Of a stretch of 64,000 bases of DNA, positions 51,801 through 59,880 are shown one piece after another (position 1 is the first letter of the stretch; every line of letters begins with the position of its first letter). The translations under genes were made by a program, and so were the position numbers. The notes under the pieces were generated by a model. It ran no database searches. It saw nothing but the letters and a program-made list of their open reading frames with translations, and was not told the DNA's origin. Origin of the DNA: Limisphaera sp. (lineage in GTDB: Bacteria; Verrucomicrobiota; Verrucomicrobiia; Limisphaerales; Limisphaeraceae); assembly GCA_025057755.1 (NCBI GenBank), contig JANWVC010000008.1, positions 224,724 to 288,723 on the forward strand, given 5' to 3'.

Positions 51801-52152
51801 AGCCATGAGAATGCAAGTACGCGGTCTATTCGTTGTAACGACGCTGCTGTTGACCGGGTCAGCCTTGGCCGTGGTCTGTTACACGACCGTGACTGACACC
51901 ACCTGCAAGAAACTCGGCTCGATCGAGTACTTTTCACGATGCGCGTGGCGTCAGTTTTTGTCGGCTGCGGGCGGGTTCAGCAGATGCGACGAGGCACCGA
52001 CCGGACTGCTGAATTGTAAAGATGTGGGCAATGCCAAAGAGTGCTGGTATCAGTACCTCTATCATGAATGTAACGGGCAAGAAGTCGTATTGTGGGGCAC
52101 AAATTATATTAAAGATTCTGTGGCCACCGGTGGTGTCTGTCCGCCGCCGTAA
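51790..52152 (+). CDS. Cys-rich exported peptide, module 1 (8 Cys after signal peptide)
   Basis: MSSKAMRMQVRGLFVVTTLLLTGSALA signal peptide, then Cys-rich VVCYTTVTDTTCKKLG...NCKDVGNAKECWYQYLYHECNG. Overlaps the upstream ORF by 11 nt. Confidence 0.7.
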   Translation: MSSKAMRMQVRGLFVVTTLLLTGSALAVVCYTTVTDTTCKKLGSIEYFSRCAWRQFLSAAGGFSRCDEAPTGLLNCKDVGNAKECWYQYLYHECNGQEVVLWGTNYIKDSVATGGVCPPP

Positions 52153-52734
52153 CAAGCTGAAGGACAGGCCGGTATCTGGGTAGTAGGGTGTGCGCTTACC
52201 TCACGTGAGAAAAGGGCGGCGATGCTGTGCGCGGAACATTGGAGTGGGCATGCAGCGCCGCGCTAGGTTAAGTAGCCTACGGGACTGACCCCAGTGGTGG
52301 GTTGCAAGGAAAAACAGGAGAGTTGTGAAGGCAGCCGCGTGCCCTGTTCGAGTTAAAGGGGCACCGATGGCGTGAGTGCATTGGGGCTGTGCGCCTTAAC
52401 GGGGTGCATCTCTTGGCGCTCCCGAGTCCACCGTGGGGTGGGAACGGCGGCTTGGTAGGGCGCGTGCCCGATGGTGCGGCCCGATGATTGGTACCGGGTC
52501 CACTCAATAGGAATGGGCCTGCACGGGCGGGATTTAGCCCGGCGATTGTTACTGTTCCCGGTCCCGACTGCCCGATGCGGAGGCGTTGTGTGCGGGCGCG
52601 CCTCGGCTTGGGAAAGTGAAGTTGCGCCTGGAGGGGTGGTAGGGATTTCGGGTGCTGGAGCCGGAAGCATTGGGGCTTGGCCCTGGGTTCAGTCCGGGGC
52701 TCACCCGGAGACTGCGAAGCCCCAGCTTTGCGAC

Positions 52735-52800
52735 GAGCTGGTAATCAGGAAGTTGCGAGGTATTTCGATAAGGTATTGACTTTTTGCGGCTAGAATTGGG
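52735..52800 (+). repeat. Repeat R1 upstream of module 2
   Basis: GAGCTGGTAATCAGG...TTGCG...TTGACTTTTT.GCGG shared with 55656-55722. Confidence 0.65.
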
Positions 52801-52831
52801 TTAAACTTAGGAAACTTCAAAATGCCATGAT

Positions 52832-53293
52832 ATGGACCGCTTTGATCATGTAGTGGGCAAGCGTGTCGGGTCGCTTGTAGCGACGCGCTCGAATATACCC
52901 TCGAAGCAGTTCAGGAATACTCTTGCCTTGCTGAAAAGGGTCCTAGTATCAAGCCTCGCTTTCTTTGCTTGTTCTTCGGCTTTAACCGGGACAACGATTT
53001 ATGCGCAAGTGTATTTTGCTGAGGGGCGAATCGAGCTGGTAACGAAGCGCGCCGCTGACGATCTTGGAAAGACCAATACGTATGCATTTTACGTGGAGGT
53101 TGTGGGAGGCAAGTACAAGATCAGATTACGCACTGGTGTCATGCTTTTGAGTACCGGTTTGGCGAAGGCGCGGAGCACAATCGGCGCCGCGCTGTGTGTC
53201 CGCAAGGACGCTAATGTCGAGCGGCTGGTGAATGCGGCTGCGGCAAGTGCGCATCTTTGCGGCTCTTTTTGTCGGCAATTGCCTCATGAATAA
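52832..53293 (+). pseudogene. Chimeric remnant: N-terminus of an anchored secreted protein fused to a MauE-like fragment
   Basis: GRIELVTKRAADDLGKTNTYAFYVEVVGGKYKIRLRT (compare GELEAIYHDRAGKPVGRQTTKFTVSVGSGRWLLKSEY at 58.1 kb), followed by LLSTGLAKARSTIGAAL (compare LLITGLAKAWSAIGPAR at 57.4 kb). Confidence 0.55.
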
Positions 53294-54374
53294 AATGCGC
53301 AGGCTAGGCAGAGTGTGGCTGGGCGGGTACGGGGGACTCTTGGTTTTGTGTGCCTTGATATCGCCATTGGCCCCGCAGTTGGCCGCGGCGACGCTGCGTT
53401 ATAACGGGGTAGTGGTACTAGGAAAGCCCGACGGCCAAGGTGGGATTGTAGAGACGGTCGGGGGGATAATAATCCGCCAAGATGCGGAAAAAGGGCTTAC
53501 TTGTATCGAGCAAGATTGTACGGCCGTTTACTCCTCGAAAGTGGAGCTGTGGTGCAATGGGATTGACATTTTTCTAATTGAGAGATTTGCGAACCCGAAG
53601 ATAAAACCTCTTGCCACGGTGAGGAGGGTTGGCACCCGCACGCTTGGCGAGGCCATAGGGACTATTGTCGAAATCCCGTATCTGGTGAGTTGCACAAAGT
53701 ACCGGGAGATAACGAACTGTGCTGCATGCGAAATACCCCTCAGCCTGCTTCACAAGGATCCAGACTTCGGGTGTGACGCATTTACGGTGAAACCGGGTGC
53801 CAGGGAAGGCGAGGTGATCTTCTGGCTAAACGGAACGGGCAGGACCAAGCGGGACGGGTACGAATACCAGCTCCCTCCTCCGTACCACAACGGCTATGTT
53901 GCAGCCAGACTACTTATTGATGAAAGTACTGGCCAGGTTGCGGGCACATTGCCCAAACGTGTGGATTTTTCATTCTATCGCTCAAAACCGGGCGGGGTGG
54001 ACGCGAACGACTTGGCGTTGCACCACCGCGTATCAGTAGTCATAACAAACGTTGAGGTGACTTCCGAAACGTTGGTTGGTGCGCCGGTCGTGCGTAATGA
54101 CGAAACATATGAGACGGTTGACTACAGGTTTGAATCTTTGCATGGCGACCCGTTTTTCTACCGCGTGGGGAAGGGTGGCGATTTCCCCAGATTTATTGAA
54201 TCTCAGTCAAAAGAGTTTGGGAAAATTGAAGACGCTTTGAAAGCACGCCTTGGGATGGTTCCAGCCCATCAGCCGGGCTTCGGGCGTCACATTGTATTGG
54301 CCGTGCTGGTTGGCTTTTCCGCCTTTTTTGCCCTGATCCTGGCAAGAAAGGCGCGAAAGACCGGTGCCCCGTAG
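53286..54374 (+). CDS. Secreted protein with C-terminal TM anchor, module 2
   Basis: N-terminal hydrophobic segment, ELWCNGIDIFLIERF motif, C-terminal HIVLAVLVGFSAFFALILARKARKTGAP. Confidence 0.75.
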   Translation: MNKMRRLGRVWLGGYGGLLVLCALISPLAPQLAAATLRYNGVVVLGKPDGQGGIVETVGGIIIRQDAEKGLTCIEQDCTAVYSSKVELWCNGIDIFLIERFANPKIKPLATVRRVGTRTLGEAIGTIVEIPYLVSCTKYREITNCAACEIPLSLLHKDPDFGCDAFTVKPGAREGEVIFWLNGTGRTKRDGYEYQLPPPYHNGYVAARLLIDESTGQVAGTLPKRVDFSFYRSKPGGVDANDLALHHRVSVVITNVEVTSETLVGAPVVRNDETYETVDYRFESLHGDPFFYRVGKGGDFPRFIESQSKEFGKIEDALKARLGMVPAHQPGFGRHIVLAVLVGFSAFFALILARKARKTGAP

Positions 54375-54425
54375 GGGTCGCACTGGTAGGCGTGCCAAGT
54401 TAAATTAGGATCACAGACGTAAACT

Positions 54426-54827
54426 ATGAAACCAAAAAATCCGTAAATAGTTGCATGCTTGGGAGCTGGACTGTTGGCGCTCACGCTTGTGGTAGGTAGT
54501 GTAAACGGTGGGTACAGCGAGGGTTTCAGAACCGTTTGTCCGAAGATTGTATGGAACTATATTGGGGGCGAGTGTTGGGTCAGTAACGGCGTTTGCAACG
54601 GCTCCAAAACGTTCGAAAAGGTGAAAACATATGTTTGCACAGGAAGGGGCGATCTTAATTGTCCTCCTGACGAAAACCTTGGCAGCAAACGGGTAGTTCA
54701 GTGCGAGTGGGTCCCAAGATACGAAAAGGATTTTAAACTCAACGTTGACCTACAAAAGTGTGAAGCCGCCATCGGGTACACATGCCCAGATGGTTCTGTA
54801 TGTGAGGCGCGTACTCCGACCGAGTAA
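54426..54827 (+). pseudogene. Cys-rich exported peptide, module 2, with in-frame TAA in the signal peptide
   Basis: ATG 54426 reads MKPKNP-TAA-IVACLGAGLLALTLVVGSVNGGYSEGFRTVCPKIVWNYIGGECWVSNGVCNG... all in one frame. The ORF track begins at TTG 54459 because of the stop at 54444-54446. Confidence 0.6.
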
Positions 54828-55223
54828 AGTTTGCAGGCGGCGAGCGGAAAGACCGGCTTGGGACACGGAGGGAAGGCTCCCACAGTTGCGCGAGCGACGT
54901 CGGTGTATAGCATTGGCATGCCGCGTACCGCAGCGTGAATGGTAATAAGGCTTGAACATTCGATTGACGCAGCAAAACCCAGCTTCATCCCGGGAAAATG
55001 CGCATTCCTGTGTCATCGTATTGTGCAAGCCTGACCGAGAGTGTATGGCATGGGTACTAACCCGGATATTTCATACTCGATTGTGAAGCGCATCTGGCCC
55101 TGATGCTGACTGCTGCTGTTGCTGCCCGCCGTGGTCATTTCGCCATTCTGTGTTGTTGATTGGGCTGACTGCATGTGGGCACAGGGTGTGGTAGTGGAAA
55201 TGATTGGACAAAACGGAAAAAAG

Positions 55224-55258
55224 TTTCAGCGAGCCGCTGAAATCCCGCGTGCGCGGGA
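55224..55258. other. Two back-to-back perfect hairpins
   Basis: TTTCAGCG-AGC-CGCTGAAA immediately followed by TCCCGCG-TG-CGCGGGA. Confidence 0.75.
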
Positions 55259-55331
55259 CCAGCGGCGTGTGCTACCATCAACTATGAAATATCCGGGCTA
55301 AAGACGGAGCATTTGCAGAAGAAAAACGGGG

Positions 55332-55480
55332 CTGGCCAAGGCGTGGAGCGCAATTGGCCCCGCCTGTGCGTTGGATGTGGCGCACCCGATAGTTGGTGTC
55401 CCGCCAGGCAACTGATTTTGGGCCTGCTAGGGGTAGAGTTGAGCGTTGCTTTTTCCTGTTTCCCGTTGACGACAGAAAAA
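55332..55480 (+). pseudogene. Truncated, frame-disrupted copy of the MauE-like gene at 57347-57835
   Basis: CTGGCCAAGGCGTGGAGCGCAATTGGCCC and TTGGATGTGGCG are identical to 57.43 kb. Similarity continues through GGTGTCCCG...GGCAACTGAT.TTGGG, with no intact frame. Confidence 0.85.
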
Positions 55481-55655
55481 ACCATAACTGCCAAACGCCA
55501 AAACTGCGGGATTGGGGCTGCATTGCGCCCACGTGAATGAGACTTCGTGAGTATGCGTTGCAGGTGGTGTCGACTATTACAGCGGAAAGCGTGCGATTTT
55601 GCCCCAAGATTCGACCTGCAGCATGCCAAATAATGAGTCGAATGTGCTATGTAAG

Positions 55656-55722
55656 GAGCTGGTAATCAGGGATTTGCGGAACATCTCAAAAAGGTTGTTG
55701 ACTTTTTTTGCGGTCTTAAAAT
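55656..55722 (+). repeat. Repeat R2 upstream of module 3
   Basis: GAGCTGGTAATCAGGGATTTGCGGAACATCTCAAAAAGGTTGTTGACTTTTTTTGCGG. Its first 15 nt are identical to R1. Confidence 0.65.
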
Positions 55723-55885
55723 GGCGCAGAAAATTGGAAGAGGGAAAATTTGGAGCGACCTTACTGGTTTCAAAGGGTTGGCTATGGTGCAAAAGCCGGG
55801 GTACGTTCGCAAAAAGCAACTGCGGTGGGTGAGCACAGAAACGACTCGGGTAGAAACTGAAACCTGTAGATCGGCAATTAATTAA

Positions 55886-56908
55886 TTGGCCATGCACAAG
55901 GCCACCCATGACGAAAGTAATGAGTTTGAAAAATTGGCGGGATACCGAGATGTTGATCGGCACCGTCCGATGCGCCGTCAAGCGGGTCTTAGGGCAAGCC
56001 ACTTGCGCAGGAGGGCATTGACAGTTTTGTGGCTTACGACACTAAATGTTCTCGCCCAGCCTTTGGCTGAACGTTGGTGGGAACACAGTTCTCCAGAAAC
56101 CGTCCTGGCAAAAGCCAAATCAATAACACGTGATTTGGCTTACTTCCACGGAAGCAAGGCGCGGCTATTAAATGACCCAGACTCTTCGATCGAGCTTTTC
56201 GCGCGCAAGACACCTACCGGGCGTGTTGAAACGGAATCTGTTCTTTATACTCGGGGCAAAGTGCGGACCGTCACGTATGATCTAGAAAGCGGAAAGTTCA
56301 GCCTTGTAAACGGCATTCTGATAAAACAGGAATTCACCAATCATGCGCAGCGATTGGAAGCGTCGCTTGCGGAGTCGATAGATAGGCCTTACGAATATCG
56401 AGTATTAAAAGCGGAAGTCATTGGCACTAACGATTGTGTTGTTGTGGCCCGTATGGCATCGCCGAAGCTGCTCCAATTATTAAGGGCAGCGCTTTACCCG
56501 CCCCATATTCAAATGCCGGATTTCCTTGGAGACCCTACCAACTACATAAGGGCTGAAACCCACTATTATATCCGGAAAAGCGACGGTGTGATTATTGGCG
56601 AGATCAAAAAGAACAGTGCAGGCGAGATTTTAGAGGACATGCTTTTTGACTTTGTCGAGGTTAACGTTCCGATACCAGAAAAAGTGTTCAACTTGCCAAA
56701 AGCAACACTGGTAACAGCGACGAACGAGGTACAGTTTCTCCAGATAATTGCTACCGGGTACAAAGCTGAACACGTTGTAAAGCCGACGCAAATCAAGATA
56801 ATCCGCGGTGTGATTCTTGGAGCCGTGCTGATTTCTGGGTGCGGATTGTTGTTCCTGCTTTATCTCAAACGAAGAAAACGAGTAAGTGAGACTAAAGGTA
56901 GAGAATGA
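55886..56908 (+). CDS. LolA/RseB-like secreted protein with C-terminal TM anchor, module 3
   Basis: AETHYYIRKSDGVIIGEIKKNSAGEILEDMLFDFVEVNVPIPEKVFNLP resembles the LolA/MucB fold. C-terminal GVILGAVLISGCGLLFLLYLKRRKRVSETKGRE. Confidence 0.75.
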   Translation: MAMHKATHDESNEFEKLAGYRDVDRHRPMRRQAGLRASHLRRRALTVLWLTTLNVLAQPLAERWWEHSSPETVLAKAKSITRDLAYFHGSKARLLNDPDSSIELFARKTPTGRVETESVLYTRGKVRTVTYDLESGKFSLVNGILIKQEFTNHAQRLEASLAESIDRPYEYRVLKAEVIGTNDCVVVARMASPKLLQLLRAALYPPHIQMPDFLGDPTNYIRAETHYYIRKSDGVIIGEIKKNSAGEILEDMLFDFVEVNVPIPEKVFNLPKATLVTATNEVQFLQIIATGYKAEHVVKPTQIKIIRGVILGAVLISGCGLLFLLYLKRRKRVSETKGRE

Positions 56909-57177
56909 AGACGAGGAAATCCCTAAACAGGAAGATAGCAATGGCAGTGGCTAGCTTTGGAGTAGTCGCCTCCATTGTTTACGCGCTCAACGCAACCCCT
57001 GGCATTAAAGACCGGTGTTACCGCTGCGATGACGAACATCCGGTCACTATTGGTAATACAGTTTGCAAGAGTCAGGACTGTTGCTGTATAGCGGTGTGCC
57101 TGCTTCTAAACCCGGACAACCACGAGGCAGCGGGACATTGCACCGCAGACTGTATGGATTACAGGCCTAAGGGGTAA
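56905..57177 (+). CDS. Cys-rich exported peptide, module 3 (9 Cys)
   Basis: MKTRKSLNRKIAMAVASFGVVASIVYALNATPGIKDRCYRCDDEHPVTIGNTVCKSQDCCCIAVCLLLNPDNHEAAGHCTADCMDYRPKG. ATGA overlap with the upstream gene. Confidence 0.8.
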   Translation: MKTRKSLNRKIAMAVASFGVVASIVYALNATPGIKDRCYRCDDEHPVTIGNTVCKSQDCCCIAVCLLLNPDNHEAAGHCTADCMDYRPKG

Positions 57178-57346
57178 AATCGGGTCCGGCCTCGGGGCAC
57201 ATTGTTAGGTGCGCCGCCCGAGCTGTGGTGGAGTTTGGGTGCGGATCAGCAAAGGCGTATGTTACGCCCATCCGCTGAGGGGCAGAGGCCAGCTTGCGAC
57301 TCCGCAAACGTGAGAACTGTGCGTTGGAATGCCGCATATCTGAACG

Positions 57347-57835
57347 ATGACCGCAAAATTTGGTAATGGAAAACGGTTGGTTGAGTCGTTTGTCATCGGC
57401 GCGGGCTTCACTTTACTTATCACCGGTCTGGCCAAGGCGTGGAGCGCAATTGGCCCTGCGCGTGCGTTGGATGTGGCGGAACCGATATTTGGTGTCCCGT
57501 TTCGGCAACTGATGTTGGGTGTAGGGCTGCTCGAGCTGTTCGTTGCGTTCTTTTGCCTGTTTACGGACGAGCGGCAATTCAGTCTGCTGGCGGTAACGTG
57601 GCTTGCGACAAACTTTGTCGTGTACCGGCTCGGACTGCTTTGGATCGGCTGGCGCCGGCCCTGTGGGTGTCTCGGCAACCTAACTGATATCTTGCATATC
57701 TCACCTGGCGTGGCTGACTTGATCATGAAGGTGGTGTTGGTCTATTTGCTCCTTGGCGGTTACGGGCTGCTGGTATGGATGTGGTGGCAGCGGCGCGCAG
57801 AAACGAGGAGACGGGCGTCTCTGACGAGCGCGTAG
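57347..57835 (+). CDS. MauE/DoxX-like 4-TM protein with CxC motif
   Basis: GLAKAWSAIGPARALDVAEPIFGVPFRQLMLGVGLLELFVAFFCLF...LGLLWIGWRRPCGCLGNLTDIL...VYLLLGGYGLLVW. Confidence 0.8.
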   Translation: MTAKFGNGKRLVESFVIGAGFTLLITGLAKAWSAIGPARALDVAEPIFGVPFRQLMLGVGLLELFVAFFCLFTDERQFSLLAVTWLATNFVVYRLGLLWIGWRRPCGCLGNLTDILHISPGVADLIMKVVLVYLLLGGYGLLVWMWWQRRAETRRRASLTSA

Positions 57836-57851
57836 TGGCGTGAAAGTGGTA

Positions 57852-57883
57852 CTTTCTCAGTGCTGTGGTAATGGGTGAGAAAG
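57852..57883. other. Inverted repeat between modules 3 and 4
   Basis: CTTTCTCA-16 nt-TGAGAAAG. Confidence 0.55.
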
Positions 57884-57952
57884 AAGGTGGATCGGCAACT
57901 GTGTAGAAACGCAATGTTTGTGGGGTTCACTGCATAGTGGAGACATACGTTT

Positions 57953-59149
57953 GTGAATGCGATGGTAGAGAAGGCGTGTACCGTGCAAGGTGTGAGCGGC
58001 AGGGTGACGGCAGGGTATGTGCTTAGAATGGCGATCGCGCTTCACGGGTTTTTGATGCACGTTAGCGCAATTGGACAAACCTGCACCGTCACTGGGGAGC
58101 TGGAGGCGATTTACCATGATCGGGCAGGTAAACCTGTGGGCAGGCAGACCACGAAATTTACTGTGTCTGTAGGGAGTGGGCGATGGTTGCTTAAATCTGA
58201 ATACGATCCGGAGTGGTTCTGGTTGGTCGGCTGCGACGGTGTGAATACCTATTCAGTGCTTGTTGATCCCAAGGCCCGGCATTTGCCTGCGCCAGCGACC
58301 GTTTTCCCTGGGGCTTTTCCGCGTGCTGCGTTTGACACGGTGTCCGTTCCGTGGCTGGCGTACTGCTCGTTCGGTTTCCTGGAGAATCCCACTAACAGGA
58401 ATCGAATTCCTTTATTATGGTTGCAGCCTCAACTCGATCCTTTGGCGCACGTGTGTTCCACCACGGTGAAGCAATTCAGGGAGCCACCTTATTTGCCTGA
58501 AGAAGTGGAATGGAGGACAAGTGCAGATGCCATTGCTTCGGCGGCGTCCAATCCCATGTTAAGAATTGAAGGCGCTTCCCCTGAAGAGCTGGCGAGGCGT
58601 CAGATAGACTACAAGACCGCAATTGCGACCAATAAGGTGTTGGGGAAATATCGCGTCCTAGCCTCGACAAATGTGAGTGGACAAACCCTTCCCCTGACTT
58701 TTGAACTGGAGGGTTACGGATATTTGTCGCCGGATCAACGAGAACGCATTTTGTCGGCGGTGGGAATGTCTCTCCCAGAAACGTTCCTTAACGTAAGATA
58801 CCTGGGGCGCGCCTTAGCGATTTCGCACGTACCGGAACCGCCGACACTTCCCGATCCGAGTATGCCTTTGTCTGTGAGCGATTATCGGCTTGCATGCAGG
58901 GAGGACGGAATTGAATACGTGTCATATCAAGCGCGGCGATGGAAAGAAAAAGTGGATGAAGACCTTGTACGTCTTTCGGAACAAAAAAGGCGCAGCCCTT
59001 CGAAGCAATCTAGTCAGTATATAGGCAGCTCGGGCATGCAAAGCATCTCCCGGGGTGTGATCTTTATGGTTCTTCTCATGCCATTACTTGTCTGGGCGGC
59101 GAGAAGGATTCGGAAAAAAGCCAGAAAACACAACAGTCATGGATCATGA
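57953..59149 (+). CDS. Secreted protein with C-terminal TM anchor, module 4
   Basis: Signal peptide, WLVGCDGVNTYSVLVD (compare module 2 LWCNGIDIFLIE), C-terminal GVIFMVLLMPLLVWAARRIRKKARKHNSHGS. Stop overlaps ATG 59146. Confidence 0.8.
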   Translation: MNAMVEKACTVQGVSGRVTAGYVLRMAIALHGFLMHVSAIGQTCTVTGELEAIYHDRAGKPVGRQTTKFTVSVGSGRWLLKSEYDPEWFWLVGCDGVNTYSVLVDPKARHLPAPATVFPGAFPRAAFDTVSVPWLAYCSFGFLENPTNRNRIPLLWLQPQLDPLAHVCSTTVKQFREPPYLPEEVEWRTSADAIASAASNPMLRIEGASPEELARRQIDYKTAIATNKVLGKYRVLASTNVSGQTLPLTFELEGYGYLSPDQRERILSAVGMSLPETFLNVRYLGRALAISHVPEPPTLPDPSMPLSVSDYRLACREDGIEYVSYQARRWKEKVDEDLVRLSEQKRRSPSKQSSQYIGSSGMQSISRGVIFMVLLMPLLVWAARRIRKKARKHNSHGS

Positions 59150-59467
59150 AAAGACCACTATTCGTCATTCTTATGTGCAGCGTGATCCTGTCATTAGGGT
59201 TTTGCGATCTATGCGCAATGCATAGCAAACCCCAGTGTCGATACCTCGGGGTGTAAGAGTGGGTGTACCGAGGGAACGTGCCAAAACATCTCCTATTCGC
59301 CTCCTGGTGGTCAATGTGGTGAGGATCCCACGCCTTGCTCTAACCCGTTTACCTCAGTGAAGACCATTCAAACGGGTTCCTGTTTCCCCACAGCCGGTGG
59401 CGGCTGTCGGTGCGGAACGGCGGGACTAAGCACGTCTCATGTTACAACGTGCGGATGCAGGCCATAG
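59146..59467 (+). pseudogene. Cys-rich exported peptide, module 4 (11 Cys), split by a frameshift at a T4 run
   Basis: Frame A: MKRPLFVILMCSVILSLGF. After T4 at 59200-59203, frame B: AIYAQCIANPSVDTSGCKSGCTEGTCQNISYSPPGGQCGEDPTPCSNPFTSVKTIQTGSCFPTAGGGCRCGTAGLSTSHVTTCGCRP-TAG. Confidence 0.7.
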
Positions 59468-59880
59468 GTCCCGGCTTTTGGCAGTTTAGGCATACCTTAA
59501 AACTGTGGCGCGGGCGTGGTGGCGGAACAGATAGGGCAACAGCGATCTTTCTCATGAAGTTCTCACCTGTGTACTGGGCAGTTATGGATTTGTTCATTTG
59601 AAGATGGGTAGCTACTGCGCCGCAGCGGTGCAGTTCGCTAAAACCGCGGCCGGTAGGAATTGCTAAGAAACTGGTAAACGCGCACCCGCGGGGTGGAATT
59701 GGGGGACCGAGGTTTAGGGGAATGGCCAAGGTAATTTCCGTTACCGGCGAATTCGACGCAGGGCGAATCCCATGCCGTGTGACCCGAATACCGTGCGGCT
59801 GAGAGAGTTGATTCCGGTCGGGCAATCTGACAAACTAGGGTGTGTTGGCGGCATAAGCTGAGGCATGCGGTTTCACGCGG

